From Thermoleophilia bacterium (lineage in GTDB: Bacteria > Actinomycetota > Thermoleophilia > Miltoncostaeales > Miltoncostaeaceae), in NCBI GenBank assembly GCA_009694365.1, contig SHVE01000007.1, positions 1 through 64,000 of the forward strand: a stretch of 64,000 bases of DNA. The letters run 5' to 3'. The notes beneath the pieces are model-generated. The model ran no database searches, was not told the DNA's origin, and saw only the letters and a list, made by a program, of their open reading frames with translations. A program made the position numbers and the translations under genes. Below are positions 50,469 through 57,848 of this stretch, one piece after another; positions within the stretch are counted from its first letter, which is position 1; each line of letters begins with the position of its first letter.

Positions 50469-50828
50469 TCAGGTCTGGTCAAGCGCGTCCCACAAATGCT
50501 TGCCCACTGTTCCGTTCAGGACTGGATCGAGGAATGCTCGGCCGACGTGAAGCGCCTGCTCGAAGTCGACGGGCGGCTGGCGAATCAGGGTCGTCCACCT
50601 CCGGCTCCAGTCCGCGGCCTGATCGGACTCGAGTTCGAAGGTCGTCGGTAGCCCGTCGGGCAGCGTCTCGGATCGGCGCTGCCCCTCCCTTCGCAGGGCG
50701 TCGATTACGGCGTTGCCGTCGATCCCGTCAACTTGGAGGGCGATGGCGGCGATGTCGGCGAGGTCGCGTGCTCGCGAGGAGTGCGTGTCTCCGCGCCCGC
50801 CAATGGAGCGCCCTAGAGTTCCTCGCAT
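50469..50828 (-). pseudogene. C-terminal remnant of an AbiEii-type nucleotidyltransferase toxin
   Basis: The 119-codon frame ends with ARDLADIAAIALQVDGIDGN, a LRREGQRRSETLPDGLP region and FEQALHVGRAFLDPVLNG. This is the layout of the C-terminal helical part of AbiEii/AbiGii toxins (R-x-x-D-L-x-D-I, then W...F-L-x-P-V-L). The N-terminal nucleotidyltransferase core with its G-S and D-x-D motif is absent, and upstream sequence to about 51.0 kb has no readable continuation. No AbiEi antitoxin is present. It is a decayed toxin gene at the edge of a small accessory patch next to tRNA-fMet. Confidence 0.6.
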
Positions 50829-51269
50829 TCGTAACCAATGCGCCCGCCGTAGAGGTCGGCGACTGGAACGGGGCCGGTCCCTCCGGCGGCGAGCCTCTAG
50901 TCCTTGTGTCCCGAGCCGAAGCGGTAGCGGTCGCCGAGACCGCGCTCGCCTGGGACCTACAGCTGTCCCGATAGGGGCTGACATCGGGGCCGGGCCGGAC
51001 GGGTTTGACCTCCTGACGTCCGCGCTCGGCTCCTAGCCGTCGGTGATTCGGTCGCCGACTTCTATCTCCGCGACATCGAGGACAGAACGCGCAACGATTC
51101 CGCAAGCTCCGGTGTTTCCGTCCGGCTGCCCAGGCATTGTGCCGGTTGCGACCCGGGAGAGGGTCGTGCGTAGCTGTGTCCTGACCCGCTTCCGCCGGTC
51201 CGACTGGTAACACATGTCCGAGCGGGCATCTCGCCTGCTCTTGTAACCAATCGAGCCAAAGGAGCTCAC

Positions 51270-51392
51270 ATGGCATCAGCCAGGAAGAAGCCCACGACCC
51301 CGCCGAAGTTCCGGCGCGCGGACACGGGTCGCTACACGACGCCGGGGTATGCGAAGAAGCATCCCAAGACCACGGTCAAGGAGTCGAAGTAG
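51270..51392 (+). CDS. 40-aa Lys-rich peptide
   Basis: ATG 51270 follows a strong AAAGGAG ribosome-binding site (51258-51264). The peptide MASARKKPTTPPKFRRADTG continues RYTTPGYAKKHPKTTVKESK. Its second half matches a widespread small-protein pattern (S-G-x-F/Y-x-x-x-x-Y-A-x-K-H-P-x-T-T-V-K-E) common near mobile and accessory genes. The function is unknown. It is strongly basic and likely binds nucleic acid or a ribosomal partner (inference). Confidence 0.7.
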   Translation: MASARKKPTTPPKFRRADTGRYTTPGYAKKHPKTTVKESK

Positions 51393-51540
51393 CAATAGCC
51401 GGACGAGCAACTCAGCGCGTACAACGCTGAGCTACTCGCCCTAGAAGGAAGGCACCGCTTCTGGAGTTAACCGGGGCGCGGTGTCCCTCCTCTTCTTCTA
51501 TCAGGAAGCACGATTCCCTCGCGCCGGGAGGAGAATCCAT

Positions 51541-52032
51541 TTACTCCGACCACTCGTTGAGTCGAGTGTAGGCATCGGAGAGGTCGACCCTCTCGACGCG
51601 CGGGTCGGTCCGCAGGCGGTTGAGGTAGAGGACGTGTCCGTTGATGTGCGGTTTGTAGGTCGCGATTTCCTCGGCGACCTTCCGGCTCAGCTTCAGTGCT
51701 TCGGTGACTTGGAACTCCTCATCGAAGATCACGGCGATCACGCTGTCGTACTCGCGGTCGCGGATCGGCGAGAGGTTCGTCCGCTTGTTGGTGCTCGTGT
51801 TGCGCGCGGCCTTGACCTGGATGCGCTCGCCGCCGGGAGCAAGAACGTCCCATCCGGCCTGCGCGAAGGAGCCGCGCTCCCCGCCGTAGTGACCGTGGAC
51901 AATCGCCTCGGCAATGTCACCGACCGGGTTGTTGTTCGACCGGACCACGTCCCGGCGGCGAAGCTCGCGCATGACCGCTGTCCAGTCACGAAGGAGGTCG
52001 CCGGTGGATCGGGCGGTCGGATCGTACTTCAT
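51541..52032 (-). CDS. PD-(D/E)xK nuclease-like protein, DUF6998-type
   Basis: The 163-residue protein from ATG 52032 has GDLLRDWTAVMRELRRRDVV, RSNNNPVGDIAEAIVHGHYG and ERIQVKAARNTSTNKRTNLS. The spacing of Glu in G-D-x-A-E and the Q-V-K suggests a restriction-endonuclease-like core. IRDREYDSVIAVIFDEEFQV follows, and then a helical end. Related proteins are accessory-genome hypothetical proteins. The gene lies between the AbiEii remnant and tRNA-fMet. Codon use is less GC-biased at third positions than in the neighbouring core genes, which fits acquisition. Confidence 0.65.
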   Translation of the reverse strand: MKYDPTARSTGDLLRDWTAVMRELRRRDVVRSNNNPVGDIAEAIVHGHYGGERGSFAQAGWDVLAPGGERIQVKAARNTSTNKRTNLSPIRDREYDSVIAVIFDEEFQVTEALKLSRKVAEEIATYKPHINGHVLYLNRLRTDPRVERVDLSDAYTRLNEWSE

Positions 52033-52330
52033 CTTGCCACGGTACCGACCGTGGTGCCGGACACCCGACCAGACGGCCCTCCGGGACCCGACGGTGTTCG
52101 GAATGCCCCAAAACGCGCAAACCCCGCGCACTTTCGTTTCGAGTCCGTGACACACTCGCCGAGTCCCGGGTCCAACGAGACCAACGCAGGCCTCTCAGCG
52201 CCCGACGGCTCCCCTTGCGTCGCCCTTATCGCCCTTACGAACGACAGCTATCGACGGGTTTCGACGGAGTTCGCCGGGCGTCGCCGTGACGGGCTCGAAC
52301 GGGCCTCAAACCACGCATACGCCCTGTAGA

Positions 52331-52364
52331 CAAAGAGAAGGGCCCGATTTCTCGGGCCTTTCTG
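52331..52364 (-). terminator. Terminator of tRNA-fMet
   Basis: On the minus strand a stem of about ten pairs (AGAAAGGCCCGA against TCGGGCCCTTCT) with a four-base GAAA loop is followed by CTCTTTGTC. This is the best classical terminator in the window, directly downstream of the initiator tRNA. Confidence 0.8.
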
Positions 52365-52369
52365 AGGAG

Positions 52370-52443
<74 letters not shown>

Positions 52444-52644
52444 GCGGTTCGTGAAATGTAGCACCGCCGGGAGCTCCTCCGAGGCGGTGCAGGGGGCGAA
52501 CGGCCATGAGGCCGTTCGGATTCCGTGAACTGTGGCCCGATCGCTGACACATGGTGTGGAGATGGGCCGCAGGCGACCTATGGTGGGTGCGTGGCCACTA
52601 CGGCCGGTTTCGCCCACGCACGACCGGATGGAGATAGGTTGACG

Positions 52645-53109
52645 ATGAAATCACGCAAGCGCATCGTGATGATCGCGCACGACAACCGGAAGCGGGACAT
52701 GCTCGACTGGGCGCGTGCCAACTACCCGGTGTTGCGCCACCACGAGCTGTACGCCACGGGCACCACTGGGGGCCTCATCGCCGACGACCTCGGGCTCCCG
52801 GTGCACCGCTTCCTCTCCGGACCGCTGGGTGGTGACCAGCAGGTCGGCGCTGCCCTTGCCGAGGGCCGACTCGACGTGGTCATCTTCTTCTGGGATCCGC
52901 TCGAGCCGCAACCTCACGATGTGGACGTGAAGGCGTTGCTGCGGATCGCCGTCGTGCACAACAGTCCGATGGCATGCAACCGGGCGACCGCCGACGTCCT
53001 GCTCACCAGCCCCCTGCTCGGCGAGGACTACACGCGGGCGGCGTCACCGGGCGATCTGGCCCCACCGGAGCGGGAGATCCCTGATGTCGGGATGGCTCTG
53101 AGGTCGTGA
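52645..53109 (+). CDS. mgsA: Methylglyoxal synthase
   Basis: The 154-residue enzyme converts dihydroxyacetone phosphate to methylglyoxal and phosphate, a bypass that frees phosphate when glycolysis is unbalanced. Motifs: RIVMIAHDNRKRDMLDWARA, ATGTTGGLIADDLGLPVHRF, SGPLGGDQQVGAALAEGRLD with catalytic Asp, and FFWDPLEPQPHDVDVKALLR with NSPMACNRATADVLL. ATG 52645 has GGAGATAGG upstream. An upstream in-frame GTG (52591) would add 18 unlikely residues. A strong hairpin overlaps the stop. Confidence 0.95.
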   Translation: MKSRKRIVMIAHDNRKRDMLDWARANYPVLRHHELYATGTTGGLIADDLGLPVHRFLSGPLGGDQQVGAALAEGRLDVVIFFWDPLEPQPHDVDVKALLRIAVVHNSPMACNRATADVLLTSPLLGEDYTRAASPGDLAPPEREIPDVGMALRS

Positions 53110-53147
53110 GGGTGAATGGGGGGCCACACGGCCCCCCATTCACCCTC
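53108..53147. terminator. 17-bp perfect hairpin after mgsA
   Basis: GAGGGTGAATGGGGGGC (53108-53124) pairs exactly with GCCCCCCATTCACCCTC (53131-53147) around a six-base loop. It begins within the mgsA stop codon. It lacks a T run, as does the hairpin at 28.2 kb. Confidence 0.75.
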
Positions 53148-53219
53148 GGTCGTGGGGCAGGCGACGCCAAAGCGGTTCGCGCTCGGAGTGGCGATCCCCC
53201 GGTGCCCCGGTTGCCCTAG

Positions 53220-53394
53220 TGACTGACGCCTTTTCCCACAGGCTGCGCGTCATCGGCGTATAGCGCTGCAATGGGCGCGATTCACCCCCTTCACCCGGAA
53301 GCCGCGCGGTTGGCCGCACATATCCGTAACGCAGGTAACGAACCCGCATACCCGGGTGACTGACACCTTGTCTACAGGCTGTGCGGCGTCGGCG
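53220..53394. repeat. Pair of diverged direct repeats related to the GTGTCTGACAC family
   Basis: TGACTGACGCCTTTTCCCAC followed by AGGCTGCGCGTCATCGGCG (53220-53258) recurs in diverged form as TGACTGACACCTTGTCTACA then GGCTGTGCGGCGTCGGCG (53357-53394). Both begin with a TGACTGACrCC core close to the repeat seen elsewhere. The gap between mgsA and the small gene at 53450 holds no other feature. Confidence 0.6.
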
Positions 53395-53449
53395 GTGACG
53401 TCTCGGGACTCTGGGGTGCCGGTGTCCGGGGCGGGGGTGGGTCCGGCGG

Positions 53450-53638
53450 CTAGGTGAGGACGATCGCCAAGACGATGACGAAGATTAGGAGCAGGGCGAG
53501 GAAGGCGTAGACGAGGCGCACGGCACGATTGGCCCCCGTGGCCACTACCCGGGCGTTCTCCCTCTTCGTTGCGATGACATCGGGATCGGTCTCTCGCTCC
53601 GGCCAGTCCTCCTCGTCGGTGTTGTCATCCCATCCCAT
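53450..53638 (-). CDS. Small single-pass membrane protein, 62 aa
   Basis: The function is unknown. A strongly acidic N terminus (MGWDDNTDEEDWPERETDPD) is followed by a basic stretch and one C-terminal transmembrane helix (LVYAFLALLLIFVIVLAIVL). It lies 77 bp downstream of the sigma factor gene on the same strand, beyond the sigA hairpin. Such tail-anchored small proteins are common but uncharacterised. Confidence 0.6.
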   Translation of the reverse strand: MGWDDNTDEEDWPERETDPDVIATKRENARVVATGANRAVRLVYAFLALLLIFVIVLAIVLT

Positions 53639-53656
53639 GTCTGCAGCCTAGAACGA

Positions 53657-53683
53657 CGAAGGGTCCGCAGCGCGGACCCTTCG
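53657..53683. terminator. Hairpin after the primary sigma factor gene
   Basis: CGAAGGGTCCGC (53657-53668) pairs perfectly with GCGGACCCTTCG (53672-53683) around a three-base loop, about 30 bp past the sigA stop. Confidence 0.75.
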
Positions 53684-53715
53684 GTGACTCGTGATCGGCG
53701 TCGCGCCGGGTCGGG

Positions 53716-54798
53716 CTATGCGACCTCGGCCAGCCCGCGTACGTCCACCATGCCTGCGAGCTTCTGAAGTGCCTGGTTCTCGATCTGGCGGATGCGCTCG
53801 CGCGTGACGTTGAACGTACGCCCCACCTCGTCAAGAGTGCGAGGCTGCTCGCCGCCAAGCCCGTAGCGGAGTTCGAGCACGCGGCGCTCGCGGTATGACA
53901 ATGAGTTGAGCACGTCATGGAGCGCCTCGTTGCGAAGCGTCTCGGCGGCGGCCGCCTCGGGCGAGATCGCCTTCTCGTCCGCGATGAACTGGCCGAACTC
54001 CGATTCCTCCTCGTCGCCCACCGGCTTCTCGAGCGAGATCGGGGTCTGGGCGCTGCGGCGGATCGACTCGACCTCCTGCTCGGTGAGGCCGATCGAGGCA
54101 CCGATTTCGGCGTTCCCCGGATCGCGGCCGAGCTCGGCCAGCAGTTTGCGCTCGGTCCGGTTGATCTTGTTGAGCTTCTCCACCACGTGCACGGGCATCC
54201 GGATTGTGCGGCCCTTGTCGGCGATCGCGCGGGCGACGGCCTGGCGGATCCACCAGGTGGCGTACGTCGAGAACTTGTACCCCCGGCGGTAGTCGAACTT
54301 CTCCGCGGCACGCACCAGCCCGAGAGTGCCCTCCTGAATCAGGTCGAGGAAGGCCAGCCCCTGATTCCGGTAGTTCTTCGCGATCGAGACGACGAGGCGG
54401 AGGTTGCTCTCCACCATCGTCTGCTTGGCCCCGAGGTCACCCTCCTCGATCCGCTTGGCCAGATCCACTTCCTGACGTGCGGTGAGCAGCGGAATCCGAC
54501 CAATGTCCCGGAGGAAGAGTTGCAGCAGATCGGTGGTGCTCTCGGCCTTGGCGGCGACGCGGCGCGGTCGCTCGGACTCCTCGGCCAGCTTGGTGCGACG
54601 CTCCTGCGCCTCGGGCTCTTCGAGGAGTTCGATGCCCATCTCGTCGATGTGCGTGTAGATCTCCTCGGGGTCCTCGGGCACGAGGTCGAAGCCGGCGATG
54701 ACCGTGGCAACCTCCTCGATGCCGAGGAAGCCCTGCTCCTGCCCTCGGGTGAGGAGGATCTGCATCTCCTCGTTCCCCATGATTTCCTTCAGCGTCAT
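53716..54798 (-). CDS. sigA: Primary RNA polymerase sigma factor
   Basis: The 360-residue sigma-70 factor has a region 1.1-like N terminus ([20 protein letters not shown] and [20 protein letters not shown]). Region 1.2 is [20 protein letters not shown]. Region 2 reads [20 protein letters not shown], then [20 protein letters not shown]. Region 3 is [19 protein letters not shown], and region 4.2 is [20 protein letters not shown]. These mark it as the housekeeping sigma rather than an ECF or flagellar type. ATG 54798 has GGGGAG eight bases upstream; an in-frame ATG 54840 is less likely. Confidence 0.95.
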   Translation of the reverse strand: MTLKEIMGNEEMQILLTRGQEQGFLGIEEVATVIAGFDLVPEDPEEIYTHIDEMGIELLEEPEAQERRTKLAEESERPRRVAAKAESTTDLLQLFLRDIGRIPLLTARQEVDLAKRIEEGDLGAKQTMVESNLRLVVSIAKNYRNQGLAFLDLIQEGTLGLVRAAEKFDYRRGYKFSTYATWWIRQAVARAIADKGRTIRMPVHVVEKLNKINRTERKLLAELGRDPGNAEIGASIGLTEQEVESIRRSAQTPISLEKPVGDEEESEFGQFIADEKAISPEAAAAETLRNEALHDVLNSLSYRERRVLELRYGLGGEQPRTLDEVGRTFNVTRERIRQIENQALQKLAGMVDVRGLAEVA

Positions 54799-55088
54799 CT
54801 GTCTCCCCGTCTCCGCTTGACCGGACCCTGCCGGATGCATCAGCCCGATACCGCGCGCGGTGCGCCTCCATCGAACAGTTCGAGGCCGATCACGACCTCG
54901 ATGCGCTCGGCGGGCGGGTATGTGCACCCACGTTCCGAGCACTTCGCCTGCTCACCCACGGTCCGAAGAGCGCGCGGGGATCCAACGTGATCGGTAGTCT
55001 CGCCACCGGCCCTTATGGATCGGTTAAGTGGTTCTCTGCCCAGCGTAAACATCCTGCCGCCGGTTTTCCATGATGAACGGTCAAATCG

Positions 55089-55769
55089 TTACGGGTTGGT
55101 CGTCCGCGTGGTGGACGTCGTGGTACCTGCGATGCCCTTGAGAAGGGCGATTGCGGCCCTGCCGAGAGGGGTTGCAGGGTCGATGGCCACGACGCGCGTC
55201 CACGCGGTGATGAGCGTCGGTGCGTCACGGGAATAGGTGGCCACCCACCCGCGGTTGAACCAGGCCAACTGGCTGTCGGGGTGGGTAGCGACGAGAGACT
55301 GGAAGAAATCGGCGGCGCGGGCGAGCCCGGCGTCGCCACTCGCCCCGTCCACGAGCGCGAGTCCCGCCTCGGCGGCGATCGATTCCGAGTCGGCCGCAAG
55401 CGCCGTGCGGTACGCCGTCTCGGCACCGGCCTGATCGTCTGCGCGCTGCAGGGCCGCGCCGTAGCGGATGTACGTACGGGCGTCACCGGGCTTCAGTTGG
55501 GTCGCGAAGGCCCGTGCTTGGTCGTCGGCGCTGAGGTCGGCGATCGCTGGGGGCACGGCCTCATCTGTCACCAGCGCGAGCGGGGGCAGGCTCGCGTTGC
55601 CCGTGAGCTCTTCTCCGGGGACCGCCACGATGCCCGCAACGATGGGCTGCGCGGGGTCCGGTGAGGCAATCTCGCTCGTTCCACCGAGGGCGAACGCCCC
55701 GCCGATGACGGCGACGGCGAGAACGAGGCCCGTGACGGCCACGCCGATGAGGGCCACGGGACGCGTCAT
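55089..55769 (-). CDS. Membrane-anchored TPR-like protein
   Basis: The 226-residue protein has an N-terminal transmembrane or signal-anchor helix (VALIGVAVTGLVLAVAVIGG). An extracytoplasmic helical region with tetratricopeptide-like spacing follows: ARTYIRYGAALQRADDQAGA, ETAYRTALAADSESIAAEAG, ARAADFFQSLVATHPDSQLA and AWFNRGWVATYSRD. No enzymatic motif is present. It begins four bases after the DUF1116 gene stop, so the two are probably one transcript. The Thr-rich C terminus is disordered. Confidence 0.7.
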   Translation of the reverse strand: MTRPVALIGVAVTGLVLAVAVIGGAFALGGTSEIASPDPAQPIVAGIVAVPGEELTGNASLPPLALVTDEAVPPAIADLSADDQARAFATQLKPGDARTYIRYGAALQRADDQAGAETAYRTALAADSESIAAEAGLALVDGASGDAGLARAADFFQSLVATHPDSQLAWFNRGWVATYSRDAPTLITAWTRVVAIDPATPLGRAAIALLKGIAGTTTSTTRTTNP

Positions 55770-55773
55770 GGGG

Positions 55774-56988
55774 CTACGGGGTGAGCGCGTTCAGCGCGTC
55801 ACGAATGGGCACGAGGGGCACGCGGGCCGTCCCGGTGCCGATCTGGACGCCATCGGTGCGCGAGGTGATACCGAGGTGGATCGCCGGGGCCTCACCGGCA
55901 TCGAGGCACAGGCGAGCGTCAATGGCGAGGTGGGCACAGGCGATGACGGCCTGATCCCCGGTCCACGGCGCCGCGTCGGCAGCGGAGTAGCCGTCGTTGT
56001 AGGCGTCGGCGTCGATCATGGGCGCGGGTGCGGTGAACCAGACATCGGGCAACCCTGACAGCATCACCGCTACGTCGGTGCCGTTGCCCGTGATCTCGGC
56101 GACCAGGCTCGATCGCGGAACGCCGAGGGTCGCCTGAAGGGCGGCCCGCGACGCGGCGGCGATGAGGGGGAGGGCCAACAAGTCGGACGATCGGGTGACA
56201 CGGGTAATCGCGGGAAGGGAATCGAGGGCATGGTCCGCCAGACCCGCGAGCAGGATGTCTTGCAGCAGGATGAGTGCGACCCGCGGGTGCGCCGAGGGAT
56301 CGCCGCCCATCGTCCGGGCCGAATCGAGGAGCGCCCCGATGTCGAGGGGTCCGGTGGCGTTGAGAGCCCGGGCGATACCCGGGGCCACGCGATCGGCCAG
56401 TAATCGCTCGCGTGCGAGGACGTCGCGAGTGCGGGGGGAGCGGCCAAGGCCATTGTGGGCTCCGTCGGAGATCGGCGCCCACGCCTCGGCGCCCGTCTCT
56501 TCGTCCCGCACGGCCCATATGGCCATGGAGGGCGATACCACGCCGCACATCGTCGCCGCCACACCACGGCTATGGGTGGGGGCGATCGCAATGTGGCCCC
56601 GCACGATCATGTCGGCGGCCCCATCCGAGTCGGCGGCCCACCCTTCGAGCATGGCGGCACGCGCGATCTGTCCGCGCAGGGCAGGACCCAGATGGTCCCA
56701 GTCGCAAGGGGGGCCCACGTGCAGGATGATGCGCTCGTCCATTCCTGGGACGAGGTCGGCCGCGAGGCCCGCGCCCACCAGATGAGGTCGGGCGGAGTCG
56801 AGATGCGAGAGTGCGTGCCGGTTACCGGCCTCCACGTCGTCGTCGGCGTACGAGCGTACGAGCAGCGCCACGTCGCTCACGTCGCCACGGGCCGGCGGGG
56901 ACCAGTCGATGACCAGTGGTTCGACGCCTTGGGAGCGCAGCCCCGTCTCTACGTGGGGAGCACCGATGGTGGCGATGGCCAGACGCAT
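55774..56988 (-). CDS. DUF1116 (YlbE/AllG-like) protein, oxamate carbamoyltransferase subunit family
   Basis: The 404-residue protein matches the DUF1116 family. The N terminus gives VETGLRSQGVEPLVIDWSPP. Later come HVGPPCDWDHLGPALRGQIA, RGHIAIAPTHSRGVAATMCG, LIAAASRAALQATLGVPRS, the signature ITGNGTDVAVMLSGLPDVWF then TAPAPMIDADAYNDGYSAAD, and IDARLCLDAGEAPAIHLGIT. In E. coli the DUF1116 protein AllG works with AllF (FdrA) and AllH in oxamate carbamoyltransferase. Here an FdrA homologue lies 3.3 kb away on the other strand, and no AllH or carbamate kinase gene is seen. Confidence 0.8.
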   Translation of the reverse strand: MRLAIATIGAPHVETGLRSQGVEPLVIDWSPPARGDVSDVALLVRSYADDDVEAGNRHALSHLDSARPHLVGAGLAADLVPGMDERIILHVGPPCDWDHLGPALRGQIARAAMLEGWAADSDGAADMIVRGHIAIAPTHSRGVAATMCGVVSPSMAIWAVRDEETGAEAWAPISDGAHNGLGRSPRTRDVLARERLLADRVAPGIARALNATGPLDIGALLDSARTMGGDPSAHPRVALILLQDILLAGLADHALDSLPAITRVTRSSDLLALPLIAAASRAALQATLGVPRSSLVAEITGNGTDVAVMLSGLPDVWFTAPAPMIDADAYNDGYSAADAAPWTGDQAVIACAHLAIDARLCLDAGEAPAIHLGITSRTDGVQIGTGTARVPLVPIRDALNALTP

Positions 56989-57028
56989 GTGTCCATCGTA
57001 GGCGTCTCCCCGGCCGCGTCAATACGGA

Positions 57029-57799
57029 TCAGGTAATGAGGAAGAGGGTCGCCACCGTGAGTCCGACGACCACGATGACGATACGGAACAGCAGTTCGTT
57101 CACGTGCCGCACCGACTTGCCGCCGATCCAGCCCCCTCCCCAGGCACCGATTCCCATGAGGAGTCCCGCGATCCAATAGACATGGCCCGAGAACGCGAAC
57201 AGGGCGGCGGCAGCCCCGTTGGCGCACAGGGACATGAGCAGTTTGAGCGCGTTGAGTCGGTTGAGCGTGTCCGTGAGGAGGAGGCCCATGATGGCCATCG
57301 TCACGATTCCGAGGCCGGCTCCGAAGTAGCCGCCATACACGGTGGCGAGGAACAGGGATGCCACCAAGGGCACCCTCCCTCCCTCTCCCTCGTCGTTGCG
57401 CACCCCCATGGTCATGCGCCGGAGTGGCGTCTGCAGCGCGAGAGCGGCGGTTGCACCAAAGAGGAGCCACGGCACGAGTTGCTCGAAGAGGTCCTGGCTG
57501 GTGGTCAGCAGGAGGGCCGCGCCGGTGATCCCCCCCGCCATCGACGTGACGGCGAGCGTTCGGGAGAGGTGTCGGCGCCCGGCGAAGTCGCCGCGCTGGG
57601 CATACACACCGCCCGCATAGCCCGGCGAGAGCGCGACCGCGTTCGTGATGTTGGCATCGAACGCCGGGATTCCCACCGCCGTGAGTACCGGGAAGGTGAC
57701 GAGCGTGCCACCGCCGGCGATCGAGTTGACGAAGCCGCCGGCGAGGCCACCGAGGAACGCGACGACAAGTGCCCAGGTTCCGATGTCCGCCACGGCCAC
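57029..57799 (-). CDS. TauE/SafE-family membrane permease
   Basis: The 256-residue protein has about eight helices and the two TauE/SafE repeat motifs: GGLAGGFVNSIAGGGTLVTF with PVLTAVGIPAFDANITNAVA in the first half, and ATVYGGYFGAGLGIVTMAIM in the second. The family exports or imports sulfite, sulfoacetate and related organic anions; the substrate here is unknown. GTG 57799 (or 57793) starts the gene, divergent from the MMPL transporter with 49 bp between. It lies 40 bp upstream of the DUF1116 gene on the same strand and could be its transporter (inference). Confidence 0.87.
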   Translation of the reverse strand: MAVADIGTWALVVAFLGGLAGGFVNSIAGGGTLVTFPVLTAVGIPAFDANITNAVALSPGYAGGVYAQRGDFAGRRHLSRTLAVTSMAGGITGAALLLTTSQDLFEQLVPWLLFGATAALALQTPLRRMTMGVRNDEGEGGRVPLVASLFLATVYGGYFGAGLGIVTMAIMGLLLTDTLNRLNALKLLMSLCANGAAAALFAFSGHVYWIAGLLMGIGAWGGGWIGGKSVRHVNELLFRIVIVVVGLTVATLFLIT

Positions 57800-57848
57800 G
57801 AGAATGTCATGGTGCGCGGTCGGCAGTCCGGTACGGTGCCCGCGCACC

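Noticed and set aside
50534-50974. Plus-strand frame overlapping the AbiEii remnant, ending in VAVAETALAWDLQLSR
   Set aside because: The last 55 codons look protein-like, but the first 90 are Arg/Ser-rich, third-position GC is low, and no family matches. It overlaps a recognisable minus-strand toxin fragment.
51033-51269. Minus-strand 78-codon frame ending VLDVAEIEVGDRITDG
   Set aside because: The end is plausible protein but the first half is not, there is no ribosome-binding site and no homologue is recognised. I could not support it as a gene.
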